Shown: positions 42,542 through 52,361 of the stretch, piece after piece | Layout: each line of letters opens with the position of its first letter | How positions within the stretch are numbered: the stretch's first letter is position 1 | DNA from: Chitinophaga hostae | GTDB taxonomy: Bacteria > Bacteroidota > Bacteroidia > Chitinophagales > Chitinophagaceae | NCBI RefSeq assembly: GCF_018224885.1 | Contig: NZ_JAGTXB010000002.1 | Coordinates: 62,001 to 126,000, forward strand | DNA: 64,000 bases | Reading direction: 5' to 3' | Made by a program: the position numbers and the translations under genes | The notes under the pieces: model-generated | What the model was told of the DNA's origin: nothing | The model's database searches: none | Seen by the model: only the letters and a program-made list of their open reading frames with translations

Positions 42542-44944
42542 ATGATAGAAAATAACGAACTAGCTATGAATTTAGAAAGCCGGTTGTCATTCGAAGAATT
42601 CCGTAAGGAAGTGCTAAATGATTACAGGTTGGCCTGTGATAGCAGGGAGATTAGTCTGCTGGCCCGTAAGGAAGTGCTTACAGGTAAAGCAAAGTTTGGC
42701 ATTTTTGGAGATGGAAAGGAAGTGGCGCAGATCGCAATGTCAAAATACTTTCAGCCAGGGGACTTTCGTTCCGGTTATTACCGCGACCAAACCGTTGCAT
42801 TTGCCACAGGTATCGCTACCCCTGAACAATTTTTTTCGCAGTTATACGCAGATCCGGACCTGAAAAATGATCCTTTTTCGGGCGGCCGTCAGATGAATTC
42901 CCACTATGCCACGCCCAACCTGGGTAAAGATGGCAACTGGCTGGACCTGGCGCAAATGAAAAACTCTGCCGCGGATATGGCGCCAACGGCCGCACAAATG
43001 CCCCGTGCATTGGGCCTGGCATATGCCTCCAAAATGTTTCGTGAGGTAGAAAACCTCCATCAATATAAAGGACTGTCTAATAACGGGAATGAAATATGTT
43101 TCGCTACCATCGGCGATGCCTCAACGTCTGAAGGTCATTTCTGGGAAACCATGAATGCAGCCGGCGTTCTGCAGGTGCCACTGGCAGTATTTGTATGGGA
43201 CGACGGCTACGGCATTTCTGTTCCCCGTAAATACCAGACCACTAAAAACTCTATCAGTGCTGCCCTCGAAGGATTCCGGAAAACGGAAGATTCGAACGGT
43301 TTTGATATCTACAATGTTAAAGGATGGGATTACGCAGGCATGTGCGAAGTGTTTGAAGCAGCCATCCGCAAAATCCGCGAAACACATATCCCGGCGCTGT
43401 TTCACGTAGAGGAAATAACGCAGCCCCAGGGTCACTCTACCAGTGGTTCTCATGAGCGTTATAAAAGTAAGGAACGCCTTTCCTGGGAAAGGGAATTCGA
43501 CTGTAACGTTAAAATGCGTTCCTGGATTATTGAAAACGCTTTGTGCGATGAGGAAACATTGCTGGCAGTAGAGGCGGAAGCAAAAGTAAAAGCACAGGAA
43601 GCCCGCAAGACGGCCTGGGAAAAATATATTACGCCTATTAAGGAACATGTACAGTCTTTCATATCACTGGCAACGCCGCTGCTGTCAACTGCAGGCGTTG
43701 ATGTAAGTATGATCAGTACTGCTATCCGTGATCTTCAGCATAACCGCGAACCACTTCGCCGGGATATTTTGAAGGCCGCTGCCACCATCCTGCTGAAGCA
43801 TGGGCACCTCAAACAGGATCCTGCCATAGCCGCTTTACAGCAGTATTACGATGAGTATCTGCAAAGCGAAAAGGATAATTACAACTCCTATCTATATGCT
43901 ACCGGTGTAAACTCTGCACTGAATGTTCCTGTTGTTGACGCTGCTTACGACGCAGACAGCATCACGGTAAACGGCTATGAAATTCTGAATAAATATTTTG
44001 ATCAGCTGATTACCAACAATCCGAAGGTATTTGCTTTCGGGGAAGACGTTGGTAAAATTGGTGACGTAAACCAGGGCTTCGCCGGCTTACAGCAGAAACA
44101 TGGAAAAGATCGTATAGCCGATACCGGTATACGTGAACTCACTATCATGGGACAGGGTATTGGTATGGCATTACGTGGTCTTCGCCCGATTGCGGAAATA
44201 CAATATCTCGACTACCTGTTGTATGGTTTACAACCACTCAGTGATGATGTTGCCTCCCTGCAATACCGCACCAAAGGCATCATGCATTGCCCGATCATTG
44301 TACGTACCCGCGGGCATCGCCTTGAAGGTATCTGGCACAGCGGATCTCCGATGGGCATGATCATTAATTCCCTGCGCGGTATGTATGTATGCGTGCCACG
44401 TAATATGGTACAGGCGGCAGGTATGTATAACACCCTGCTGCAGGCGAATGAACCAGCACTGGTAATTGAATCGTTAAACGGTTATCGTTTAAAGGAAAAG
44501 GTACCTGCCAATATGGAAACATTCACCGTACCATTAGGTATCCCTGAAATATTGCAGGAAGGATCAGATGTTACTATTGTAACATATGGTTCTATGACGC
44601 GCATTGTTGAAGAAGCTATGGTAACATTGGCTGAAATGGGGGTTTCCTGTGAACTGATCGATGTACAAACTTTGCTGCCTTTCGATATTCACCACAGCAT
44701 TGTGGAATCATTAAAGAAAACCAATCGCATCCTCTTTATAGATGAAGATGTACCGGGTGGTGGCACCGCTTATATGTTCCAGCAGGTGATCGAAAACCAG
44801 GGCGGATACCGCTGGCTTGATGTGGCTCCGCGTACCATGAGTGCACAGGCGCATCGCCCTGCCTATGGCTCCGACGGAGACTATTTCTCTAAACCTAATA
44901 CGGAACAGGTGGTAAAAGCAGTTATGGAAATGATGCAGGAATAA
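42542..44944 (+). CDS. Thiamine-dependent 2-oxoacid dehydrogenase E1, alpha-beta fusion
   Basis: 800 residues joining E1 alpha (about 1-400) and E1 beta (about 465-800), an arrangement common in Bacteroidota. The alpha half has the TPP/Mg motif IGDASTSEGHFWETMNAAG and the following DDGYGISVP. The beta half has FAFGEDVGKIGDVNQGFAGLQ, EIQYLDYLLYGLQPL, VIVRTRGHR-type sequence, and LIDVQTLLPFDIHHS. It oxidatively decarboxylates a 2-oxoacid, probably branched-chain, handing the acyl group to a lipoyl E2 that is not encoded nearby. TACTTTTG (42517-42524) is the likely -7 box, 17 bp before the ATG. Confidence 0.93.
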   Translation: MIENNELAMNLESRLSFEEFRKEVLNDYRLACDSREISLLARKEVLTGKAKFGIFGDGKEVAQIAMSKYFQPGDFRSGYYRDQTVAFATGIATPEQFFSQLYADPDLKNDPFSGGRQMNSHYATPNLGKDGNWLDLAQMKNSAADMAPTAAQMPRALGLAYASKMFREVENLHQYKGLSNNGNEICFATIGDASTSEGHFWETMNAAGVLQVPLAVFVWDDGYGISVPRKYQTTKNSISAALEGFRKTEDSNGFDIYNVKGWDYAGMCEVFEAAIRKIRETHIPALFHVEEITQPQGHSTSGSHERYKSKERLSWEREFDCNVKMRSWIIENALCDEETLLAVEAEAKVKAQEARKTAWEKYITPIKEHVQSFISLATPLLSTAGVDVSMISTAIRDLQHNREPLRRDILKAAATILLKHGHLKQDPAIAALQQYYDEYLQSEKDNYNSYLYATGVNSALNVPVVDAAYDADSITVNGYEILNKYFDQLITNNPKVFAFGEDVGKIGDVNQGFAGLQQKHGKDRIADTGIRELTIMGQGIGMALRGLRPIAEIQYLDYLLYGLQPLSDDVASLQYRTKGIMHCPIIVRTRGHRLEGIWHSGSPMGMIINSLRGMYVCVPRNMVQAAGMYNTLLQANEPALVIESLNGYRLKEKVPANMETFTVPLGIPEILQEGSDVTIVTYGSMTRIVEEAMVTLAEMGVSCELIDVQTLLPFDIHHSIVESLKKTNRILFIDEDVPGGGTAYMFQQVIENQGGYRWLDVAPRTMSAQAHRPAYGSDGDYFSKPNTEQVVKAVMEMMQE

Positions 44945-44964
44945 CAGCTGATTAATATAAAAGG

Positions 44965-44998
44965 AGCCGGTTTCTTCAGCAGAAGCCGGCTTTTTTTT
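44965..44998 (+). terminator. Terminator of the E1 gene
   Basis: AGCCGG/CCGGCT with inner CTTC/GAAG pairing and T8. Confidence 0.85.
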
Positions 44999-45017
44999 GC
45001 GGGTGCTCACAATAGGC

Positions 45018-45062
45018 GAAGCCATCATCACAGCATGTGTTTGCTGAAATGATGGCTTCTTT
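45018..45062. terminator. Second hairpin, probably bidirectional terminator
   Basis: GAAGCCATCAT / ATGATGGCTTC (11 bp) with inner CAGCA/TGCTG, followed by TTT. It lies in the gap before a leftward small gene. Confidence 0.75.
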
Positions 45063-45183
45063 AAAATTAAGCAGTTGGTAGGCTTAGTAGTGTTTTGCTA
45101 TTATGGCGCAGCAAAGGTGGGAGTATTTTTTTGATGTGAGAAGGAAGAGAATTGGAGTTAATGATTATTTCACACCAGGTTAT

Positions 45184-45483
45184 CTACTCCCGCATTTTTA
45201 TGTCTCCCAGTTTCTCCTGCAACTCTGCCTCAAATTTATCGCAACAGCATGCTATCATTTTAAACGTCAGCTGCTTTTCCCCAAGCCCCAAATAATCTAC
45301 CTGTACGGTTACTACTGCATCCTTGTGGCTGGAACACCTTATTTTGCTGTAATGTTTGTTAAGCGTATCTACCAGGCTATTCAATGCAGGGCTGCTGATA
45401 CGTGCATCGAGGTTGTCGATTAAATCGCCGAGAGACGCTGAGTCCATTAAGGATGAATGGGATTTTGAAATAAATTTTAACAT
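45184..45483 (-). CDS. Small hypothetical protein
   Basis: 99 residues, soluble, no signal peptide. Sequence such as LGDLIDNLDARISSPALNSLVDTLNKHYSKIRC and VTVQVDYLGLGEKQLTFKMIACCCDKFEAELQEKLGDI looks like a genuine mixed alpha/beta protein; the overlapping plus-strand frame is Cys/aromatic-rich and less plausible. I do not recognise the family. It is divergent from the fucosyltransferase-like gene. Confidence 0.6.
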   Translation of the reverse strand: MLKFISKSHSSLMDSASLGDLIDNLDARISSPALNSLVDTLNKHYSKIRCSSHKDAVVTVQVDYLGLGEKQLTFKMIACCCDKFEAELQEKLGDIKMRE

Positions 45484-45585
45484 GGATATAGTGTATGAAG
45501 AATAAATATAGTTGATAACGGGACAATGAATATAGGATAACGCCAGATTTTAATTCTATATATTTATGATCAGGTAAAGAAAACA

Positions 45586-46401
45586 ATGCTTAACAAGAAA
45601 ATTATTTTAACGCGTCCATACGGACAAACCAGCAATATTTTTTTTCAGCATGCTTACTTTGATGCGTTTTGCAGAGAGCATGAGATAAAGTTTGTGAATC
45701 CTTATATGCAATCCTATTATAAGGATTATCCGCATCTGAATGAACATGGGCGCAGTAAACTGATGGATTATCTGACCCGTAAGCTGCTGAAGAAAAAGTT
45801 GAAATGGAAAATGATTAAGTCGGTTGATTTTGATGATCTCGACAAGGTACCGGCCTATGATGATTATATTTTAAACAGCAGGGAAACAACGTTGTACTGC
45901 GAGGGCTGGTATTTCAGGCATACTGATCTGATGATAAAATACCGGAAAGTATACCAGCATTTGTTTGCACCGGATGTAGATAAGGCAGAGATGCAGAAGA
46001 GCTATCTCACTAAAACAAATGATCAGTTATTGATCGCTGTGCATATCAGAAGAGGTGATTATAAAGAATACCTGGATGGCAGGTATTTTTATGACGATGC
46101 CTTATATATCGATAAGGTTGGTGAGTTGGTAAACGCATTGGGCCGCGATTATAAGCTGATTATTTTTACGAATGACCCGGTGCTGAACGAGGCGGTATAT
46201 CGCAGTCATTTCGGTAACCTTATTATTTCCCGCAATAATGTAAAGACGGACCATTACCTCATGTCGCAATGCGATTATATTATTGGTCCGCCCAGCCGCT
46301 TTTCCTTATGGGCGAGTTATATGGGTGACAAGCCTTACTATCATATCTATGAGCCCGAAGAACAGGTGACGCTGGACAAGTTTGAAAAAATGTATGCTTA
46401 A
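45586..46401 (+). CDS. Alpha-1,2-fucosyltransferase-like (GT11-type) glycosyltransferase
   Basis: 271 residues, soluble. IAVHIRRGDYKEY (about residues 147-159) is the HxRRxDY GDP-fucose motif of the GT11/GT-B fucosyltransferases; the N-terminal KKIILTRPYGQTSNIFFQHAYFDAF resembles the GxxxNQxFQYA opening, here with GQTSNIFFQHA. The C-terminal DHYLMSQCDYIIGPPSRFSLWASYMG is the usual last motif. Acceptor unknown. It is 6 bp upstream of the dehydrogenase gene and likely co-transcribed with it. Confidence 0.78.
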   Translation: MLNKKIILTRPYGQTSNIFFQHAYFDAFCREHEIKFVNPYMQSYYKDYPHLNEHGRSKLMDYLTRKLLKKKLKWKMIKSVDFDDLDKVPAYDDYILNSRETTLYCEGWYFRHTDLMIKYRKVYQHLFAPDVDKAEMQKSYLTKTNDQLLIAVHIRRGDYKEYLDGRYFYDDALYIDKVGELVNALGRDYKLIIFTNDPVLNEAVYRSHFGNLIISRNNVKTDHYLMSQCDYIIGPPSRFSLWASYMGDKPYYHIYEPEEQVTLDKFEKMYA

Positions 46402-46407
46402 AAAATA

Positions 46408-47370
46408 ATGCGCATGAAGAATATTGTAGTATTGGATGGTTATACGTTGAATCCCGGAGATCTTGACTGGCGTGCGTTGCAGGCATTGGGCAATGTAACT
46501 TTATATGATCGAACGCCGGAAGCGACAGTGGCGGAGCGGATAAAGGATGCGCATATTATATTAACCAATAAGGCCATTGTAAATGAAACGGCTATCCGGG
46601 AGGCGACCCGGTTGGAATACATTGGCGTAACAGCTACCGGTTACAATGTGGTAGATACGGTTGCTGCCAGAAGTCGTCAGATTCCTGTGACCAATGTACC
46701 TGCTTATAGTTCCGCCTCCGTGGCGCAGTTAACATTTGCCCTGATATTGGAATTATGCCATCATACGGGTTTGCATGCTGATAGTGTGCGGGCAGGGGAG
46801 TGGGCTAAGAGCGGGGATTTCAGTTATTGGAAAACGCCTTTAACAGAGCTGGCTGGCAGCACGCTGGGTATAGTAGGTTTGGGGCAGATAGGGCAGGCAG
46901 TTGCGCGTATTGCGCAGGCATTTGGCATGAAGGTGATCGCCTGCCATAAGCATCCGGAAAGGGATGCTATGAGTGGCGTTGCTTTTGTGGATCAGGCTAC
47001 CTGTTTTCGCGAAGCGGATATTGTATCCCTGCATTGCCCGTTGAATGCGGCCAATAGAGAGTTTGTGAATACTGCTTTGCTGCATATCATGAAAAAAACG
47101 GCGTTCCTGATTAATACCAGCCGCGGGCCTTTGATCCGGGAGGCCGACCTGGCGGCGGCATTACAGGAAGGCATTATTGCCGGCGCCGCGCTGGATGTAT
47201 TATCATCAGAGCCTCCATCTGCGGATAATCCGCTGGTAAAAGCACCTCATACTATTATCACTCCACATATTGCCTGGGCAACCCAGGCCGCCAGAAAACG
47301 ATTAATGTTCACAACGGTTGAAAATGTAAAAGCCTTCCTGGAAGGGATTCCGCAAAATATTATTAATTAG
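46408..47370 (+). CDS. D-2-hydroxyacid dehydrogenase
   Basis: 320 residues, NAD-dependent, of the glycerate/phosphoglycerate dehydrogenase family. LGIVGLGQIGQAVARIAQAFGMKVIACHKHPE is the Rossmann motif; catalytic Arg in NTSRGPLI, Glu in LDVLSSEPP, and His in ITPHIAW. The length and the sequence TGYNVVDTVAARSRQIPVTNVPAYSS resemble glycerate/hydroxypyruvate enzymes. Start at 46408, or two codons later. Confidence 0.9.
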   Translation: MRMKNIVVLDGYTLNPGDLDWRALQALGNVTLYDRTPEATVAERIKDAHIILTNKAIVNETAIREATRLEYIGVTATGYNVVDTVAARSRQIPVTNVPAYSSASVAQLTFALILELCHHTGLHADSVRAGEWAKSGDFSYWKTPLTELAGSTLGIVGLGQIGQAVARIAQAFGMKVIACHKHPERDAMSGVAFVDQATCFREADIVSLHCPLNAANREFVNTALLHIMKKTAFLINTSRGPLIREADLAAALQEGIIAGAALDVLSSEPPSADNPLVKAPHTIITPHIAWATQAARKRLMFTTVENVKAFLEGIPQNIIN

Positions 47371-47612
47371 GAATACCCCGTTAAGCGAATAAATAGGTTA
47401 TTAATAAGTAAGGCGTACCAAACAGAAAATAATTACTCCTGGGGTATAAAACCAGTTACAATGGTTAAAATGAATGTTCACTGAAGAAGTGAATAGGGAT
47501 GAACGACCAGGGTTATGATTATGTTATTTATTTTTGAATAAACGTACCTGATACGCTCATTATTAAGGTACCTACAACTAAAATCTATTTACTCGCTTAA
47601 AACCAATGTTAC

Positions 47613-48335
47613 ATGCAACCAAGCATTCTTTTGGCAGAGGACGATATCTTTTTTGCCAAGGTGGTAAAAAGACAACTGGAACGTGCCGGCTACAACGTTA
47701 CCCTTTGTGAGAACGGCCTTGAAGGCTGGGAAAAGTTTCAAAAACATGTTTTCGATCTCTGTCTGCTGGATGTGGTGATGCCCAAAAAAGATGGCTTCGC
47801 ACTGGCAGAAGACATCCGCTCCATGGATGTGAACGTGCCTATCATCTTTACCTCTTCCCGCTATATGGAGCAGGACAGGCTGCAGGGCTTCGAATCCGGG
47901 GCAGATGATTACATTGTGAAACCCTTCAATATGCAGGAATTGTTGTGCAGGGTGGAAGTATACCTGAAACGCAGCCGTTTGCTGAAAAGTGAACGCCGTA
48001 TTGTGTATACCATCAGCAACCTTGTATTTGACTACTCTCAGTATCATATCAGGCATAAAAGCGCCGATTCCCATGTTCGTATGGCCCCAAAAGAAGCGGA
48101 GCTGCTTCGCTTTCTGTGCGAGAATTCTAATAAGAAATTGAAGAAAGACGATATCCTGGCCTGTATCTGGGGACAGGACGATTTCTTCGCATCACGTGTA
48201 ATGGACGTTTACCTGACCAGACTCCGTAAACACATCGCTCAAGACCCAGCCGTAAAGCTTGAAACCTACCATGGCAAAGGGCTTATGTTTATTGCAGATG
48301 ACCTGGACCGTTCACACACCATTGCTAAAGTCTAG
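47613..48335 (+). CDS. OmpR-family response regulator
   Basis: 240 residues. Receiver domain: acidic pocket EDD (9-11), phospho-acceptor Asp53 in CLLDVVMP, switch Thr/Ser about residues 80-82 and Lys103 in IVKPF. A winged-helix DNA-binding domain fills the C-terminal half (MAPKEAELLRFLCEN ... SRVMDVYLTRLRKHI ... ETYHGKGLMFIA). No sensor kinase gene is adjacent. The 242-bp gap before it has an ATACCCC/GGGGTAT repeat (47373-47447) and no clear -7 box. Confidence 0.93.
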   Translation: MQPSILLAEDDIFFAKVVKRQLERAGYNVTLCENGLEGWEKFQKHVFDLCLLDVVMPKKDGFALAEDIRSMDVNVPIIFTSSRYMEQDRLQGFESGADDYIVKPFNMQELLCRVEVYLKRSRLLKSERRIVYTISNLVFDYSQYHIRHKSADSHVRMAPKEAELLRFLCENSNKKLKKDDILACIWGQDDFFASRVMDVYLTRLRKHIAQDPAVKLETYHGKGLMFIADDLDRSHTIAKV

Positions 48336-48369
48336 CTGTTTTTCGGTTTAGAAAGTTAACCAATGGAAA

Positions 48370-48403
48370 AACGTCCGCCTGTAAGGCGGACGTTCTTTAT
48401 TTT
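48370..48403. terminator. Bidirectional terminator between response regulator and yebC
   Basis: AACGTCCGCCT-GTA-AGGCGGACGTT, perfect 11-bp stem; T-rich on the plus side and T5 on the minus side. Confidence 0.9.
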
Positions 48404-48440
48404 ATACATACTGTCCCGGTATAGGTACAGCATCAGTCAT

Positions 48441-49151
48441 TTATTTCAGATTGTAGAAAACCTGCTGTACATCATCATCCTGCTCCAGGCGGTCTACCAG
48501 TTCCAGCACTTCTTTCGCCTGTTCATCGTTCAACTCCACTGTAGTGGTGGGGATGCGTTTCAGTTCAGAACTGATTACTTCGATGCCTTTATCGTCCAGG
48601 GCCTTGGCCATATTACCGAATTCGCCGAATGCTGCCCGGATAATAATGTTGCCTTCGCTGTCTTCCCCTACTTCTTCCAAACCAAAATCAATCAGCTCCA
48701 GTTCCAGTTCTTCCAGGTCTTGTCCTTTGTTCTTTATTTTAAACTCACCTACCCGGTTAAACAGGAAACCAACGGATCCGCTGTTGCCCAGGCTGCCTCC
48801 GCCTTTGGTGAAATGCATACGCAGGTTGGCTACCGTGCGGGTGGTATTATCAGTGGCGGTATCAATGATTACGGCTACGCCATGGGGAGCATAACCTTCG
48901 TAAACAACTTCTTCGTAATCCGTTTTGTCTTTACCCATCGCACGTTTGATGGCTGCATCCACACGGTCTTTCGGCATGTTCACACTCTTGGCGTTGAGTA
49001 TGCAGCGACGGAGGGCGGGGTTGTTGTCAGGATCAGGGCCGGAAGCCTTTACAGCAATGGCTATTTCCTTTCCTATTCTTGAAAATGCTTTCGCCATCTT
49101 ATCCCAGCGGGCAAACATGGTCGATTTCCTTACTTCAAATATTCTTCCCAT
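48441..49151 (-). CDS. YebC/PmpR family protein
   Basis: 236 residues of the TACO1/YebC family, now linked to relief of ribosome stalling and also described as transcription regulators. [62 protein letters not shown] is the N-terminal signature; [28 protein letters not shown] is the second. The family usually begins GHSKWANIK; this one has [21 protein letters not shown], as in many Bacteroidota. Confidence 0.94.
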   Translation of the reverse strand: MGRIFEVRKSTMFARWDKMAKAFSRIGKEIAIAVKASGPDPDNNPALRRCILNAKSVNMPKDRVDAAIKRAMGKDKTDYEEVVYEGYAPHGVAVIIDTATDNTTRTVANLRMHFTKGGGSLGNSGSVGFLFNRVGEFKIKNKGQDLEELELELIDFGLEEVGEDSEGNIIIRAAFGEFGNMAKALDDKGIEVISSELKRIPTTTVELNDEQAKEVLELVDRLEQDDDVQQVFYNLK

Positions 49152-49241
49152 TTTGGTGGTATATAATTATAGTGACTTGTAAAAATAGAACGCAAAAATA
49201 AGGATTTTCAGATTTAGGCGTAGCGGGATTTAGGATTTAAC

Positions 49242-49293
49242 GAAAGCGGAGAACAAAACGAACAGGTAATGTTCCGCTTTGTTCTCCGCTTTC
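49242..49293 (-). terminator. Terminator downstream of the amino-acid permease
   Basis: GAAAGCGGAGAACAAA (49242-49257) pairs with TTTGTTCTCCGCTTTC (49278-49293), 16-bp perfect stem, 24 bp after the permease stop. T richness on the minus side is moderate. Confidence 0.7.
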
Positions 49294-49316
49294 ACTATAA
49301 TTTATATGCAGCAGGA

Positions 49317-50822
49317 CTACTTAATTTCATCCAGTGCCTTACGGGCTTTACTGTGTTTTACGCTGTAGCCGAAGTATACCACAAAGCCAATTCCCAGCCA
49401 TACAAACAGGCGGGTCCAGTTTTCAATTCCAAGGCTGATGATCATAGTAAGGCAGAAAGCAGCGCCCAGCAATGGTACAAATGGTACCAGCGGCGTTTTA
49501 AACGCACGGGGAGTTTCCGGGTTGCTTTTACGCATTACAATAACCCCTATACAAACCAGCACAAAGGCAAACAGGGTACCGATACTGGTCATTTCACCCA
49601 CCACATTGTCCGGGATAAAGGCGGCAAACAAGGATACAAATACGAAGAACATCCATTGTGAGCGGTAAGGCGTACGGTATTTAGGATGCAATTTGGCAAA
49701 TACAGCCGGTACCAGTCCGTCGTTACTCATGGAGTAGAATACCCTTGTTTGTCCGAGTAACATTACCAGGATAACGGAAGAGAATCCAGCCAGGATAGCT
49801 ACAGTAATGAAAAGCGATAACCAGCTATAACCAGGCATATAGGTATCAATAGCATAAGCAACAGATGCTTCACCGCCTGCTTTCAGGAAGTCGGTGAAGG
49901 GTGCGATACCGGTTAATACGTATGAAAACAGGATATATAATAATGTACAAACGGCCAGTGATACGAGAATACCGATAGGCATGTTCCGCTTAGGATTCTT
50001 TGTTTCCTGGGCTGCAGTAGATACCGCATCAAACCCGATGAACGCAAAGAACACCACCCCGGCGCCCCTTAGCACGCCTGCCCATCCGTGATTCCAGAAG
50101 TGAGAATAATCAACGATCTGGCCATTGTGCATTTTTACGCTGCCAGCGGTAGCTGGAATGGTAAAAGGTGTATGATTAGCAGGATTGATAAATTTCCATC
50201 CCAGGAAGATGAATAGCATTACGATGGCCACCTTCGTGATTACGATAATATTATTAACGATTGCGGAGCCCTGGGTACCTCTAACCAGCAGCATAGTAAG
50301 CGCCAGGAGGATAAACAGGGAAGGAACGTTCATAATACCCTGCACACCCGCGTCGGATGTTTCAAAGGGACTATGACACCATTCATATGGTATTGTAACG
50401 TGAAAAACGCTTGTGAGTAACTTATTCAGGTACTGTGACCAGCCAATGGCTACGGTTGCAGCTCCCAGCGCGTATTCCAGCACCAGATCCCAACCGATGA
50501 TCCAGGCCACGAATTCTCCCAGTGTGGCATAAGAATAAGTATAGGCGCTTCCTGCAATAGGAATCATGGAGGCAAATTCGGCATAGCATAAACCCGCCAG
50601 TGCACAGCCTATAGCGGCAATAATAAAGGAGATGGTAACGGCGGGACCAGCATGTTGTCCTGCAGCAGCAGCTGTTCTTACAAAAAGTCCGGCGCCGATA
50701 ATAGCACCGATACCCAGTGCTACCAGGGATCCTGCTCCAAGTGTCCTTTTCAGACCCTTTTCAGATTCTCCGGCTTCGGCCATTAAAACGGATAGTTGTT
50801 TTTTAGCAAAAAGTTTGCTCAT
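49317..50822 (-). CDS. APC-family amino acid permease
   Basis: 501 residues with about 12-14 membrane helices. LGAGSLVALGIGAIIGAGLFVRTAAAAGQHAGPAVTISFIIAAIGCALAGLCYAEFASMIPIAGSAYTYSYATLGEFVAWIIGWDLVLEYALG is the start of the cationic-amino-acid-transporter (CAT/YfnA-like) subgroup; the family motif FFAFIGFDAVSTAAQETKNPKRNMPIGI is present. It is likely a proton-coupled amino-acid importer in the inner membrane. Divergent from the next transporter; a minus-strand TATATTTG at 50881-50888 is a candidate -7 box. Confidence 0.94.
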   Translation of the reverse strand: MSKLFAKKQLSVLMAEAGESEKGLKRTLGAGSLVALGIGAIIGAGLFVRTAAAAGQHAGPAVTISFIIAAIGCALAGLCYAEFASMIPIAGSAYTYSYATLGEFVAWIIGWDLVLEYALGAATVAIGWSQYLNKLLTSVFHVTIPYEWCHSPFETSDAGVQGIMNVPSLFILLALTMLLVRGTQGSAIVNNIIVITKVAIVMLFIFLGWKFINPANHTPFTIPATAGSVKMHNGQIVDYSHFWNHGWAGVLRGAGVVFFAFIGFDAVSTAAQETKNPKRNMPIGILVSLAVCTLLYILFSYVLTGIAPFTDFLKAGGEASVAYAIDTYMPGYSWLSLFITVAILAGFSSVILVMLLGQTRVFYSMSNDGLVPAVFAKLHPKYRTPYRSQWMFFVFVSLFAAFIPDNVVGEMTSIGTLFAFVLVCIGVIVMRKSNPETPRAFKTPLVPFVPLLGAAFCLTMIISLGIENWTRLFVWLGIGFVVYFGYSVKHSKARKALDEIK

Positions 50823-51015
50823 ACGCGATGGTATTGTGGTTGATGTTTTAAGGTAGTTTAGTTATGTTGTTGTTAGTCGCCAAATATAATATCTAAAATC
50901 AAAAACGGACACTTTTATTTTGGCCACTAACGCGCGTTTTTAGCTGCTTAACCTTATTTTTGGGAAATTTTCCGGTTACAACTTTTAATTATTACAAGAT
51001 AAATTCTCGCTCCGC

Positions 51016-52296
51016 ATGAAGAAATCGTCGAATCTGCTTACCCTTTATATTTTCATTGCCATGTTAATCGGAATAGGCACCGGCTATGCCGTATTCCTGA
51101 TTTACGGCAACCAGGTACCTCCCCCTCCGGCCGGTACCAAAGACACTCCGCAGATCTTCGCCGATAATATCTCCATTCTGACCGATATCTTCCTCCGCCT
51201 GGTTAAAATGATCATCGCTCCGCTGGTATTCTCTACCCTGGTGGTAGGGGTGGCCAAACTGGGCGATATAAAAGCAGTGGGCCGTATTGGAGGAAAAACC
51301 ATGCTGTGGTTTATCAGTGCAACCTTTGTATCATTGTTTCTTGGTTTGGTATTGGTAAACCTGATGAAACCGGGTTTATCGCTGCAGTTGCCTTTGCCCG
51401 ATGAACATGCTTCTTCCGGTATTGCCAAAGCAGATATGACGCTGAAAGGCTTTTTTCAGCACGTGGTGCCCGATAGTGTGGTGAATGCAATGGCGCATAA
51501 TGAAATACTGCAGATCGTGGTATTTGCTATTTTCTTTGGTGTGGCAGCTGCTTCCATTGGCGAAAAAGCTTACCCGGTGGTGAAATTCCTGGATAGCGTG
51601 GCGCATATCATGCTGAAGGTAACCGGTTTTGTAATGAATTTTGCGCCTTTCGCCGTATTCGGTGCTATGGCCGGTATTATTGCTGTAAAAGGCCCTGTAG
51701 TGCTGGTTACTTATGGTAAGTTCATTGTACAGTTCTATATAGGTTTGCTTAGTTTGTGGGTGGTGATCGCCTTTGTTGGATGGCTGATACTGGGTAAGCC
51801 GGTATTCCGTTTGCTGGGCGTCATTAAAGATCCGTTGTTGCTGGCTTTTGGTACTGCCAGTAGCGAAGCGGCTTATCCACGGACTATGGAAGAACTGGAA
51901 AAATTTGGCTGCGACAGCCGTATTGTTAGCTTTGTATTACCCCTGGGCTACTCTTTTAACCTGGATGGCTCTATGATGTATATGACCTTTGCCAGTTTAT
52001 TTATAGCGCAGGCGTATGGTATGCACCTGAGCATTGATCAGCAGATTACGATGTTATTGGTATTGATGATTACCAGTAAAGGGATTGCGGGCGTACCGCG
52101 TGCTTCCCTGGTGGTGATTGCCGGTACCCTGTCCATGTTCCATATTCCGGAAGCGGGGCTTATCCTGTTGCTAGGGGTAGACCATTTGCTTGACATGGGC
52201 CGTTCTGCTACCAATGTAATCGGAAACGCCATGGCCACCGCTGTTGTGTCCAAATGGGAAAATAAACTTACGCCCGGAGATGCCACGAATGCCTAA
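51016..52296 (+). CDS. Dicarboxylate/amino acid:cation symporter (DAACS family)
   Basis: 426 residues. LVKMIIAPLVFSTLVVGVAKLGD, the tip sequence AFGTASSEAAYPRTMEELEKFG (serine-rich HP1) and LPLGYSFNLDGSMMYMTFASLFIAQAYG, then SKGIAGVPRASLVVIAGTL and DHLLDMGRSATNVIGNAMATAVVSKWE, are the GltP/DctA signature. Uses Na+ or H+ to import glutamate/aspartate or C4-dicarboxylates. A TATTTTTG at 50955-50962 may be its -7 box. DedA follows in the same direction after 65 bp. Confidence 0.95.
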   Translation: MKKSSNLLTLYIFIAMLIGIGTGYAVFLIYGNQVPPPPAGTKDTPQIFADNISILTDIFLRLVKMIIAPLVFSTLVVGVAKLGDIKAVGRIGGKTMLWFISATFVSLFLGLVLVNLMKPGLSLQLPLPDEHASSGIAKADMTLKGFFQHVVPDSVVNAMAHNEILQIVVFAIFFGVAAASIGEKAYPVVKFLDSVAHIMLKVTGFVMNFAPFAVFGAMAGIIAVKGPVVLVTYGKFIVQFYIGLLSLWVVIAFVGWLILGKPVFRLLGVIKDPLLLAFGTASSEAAYPRTMEELEKFGCDSRIVSFVLPLGYSFNLDGSMMYMTFASLFIAQAYGMHLSIDQQITMLLVLMITSKGIAGVPRASLVVIAGTLSMFHIPEAGLILLLGVDHLLDMGRSATNVIGNAMATAVVSKWENKLTPGDATNA

Positions 52297-52361
52297 CTTA
52301 ACAAATGCCTAACAGATTAATGTTTATTTTACCAATTCAGAAAAAGAAATAGCGTACTAGC

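Noticed and set aside
45103..45423. 106-codon plus-strand frame overlapping the small minus-strand gene
   Set aside because: Cys/Tyr/Phe-rich and without plausible start context; the minus-strand frame is more protein-like.
47373..47447. 75-nt segment closed by ATACCCC/GGGGTAT, tRNA-sized
   Set aside because: No T-arm consensus (GTTCRANYC) or D-loop before the 3' stem and no anticodon arm; not a tRNA.
49248..49262. AACAAAACGAAC resembling the TGAAC operator
   Set aside because: It is part of the terminator stem after the permease; half-site sequence and spacing to a -7 box do not match.
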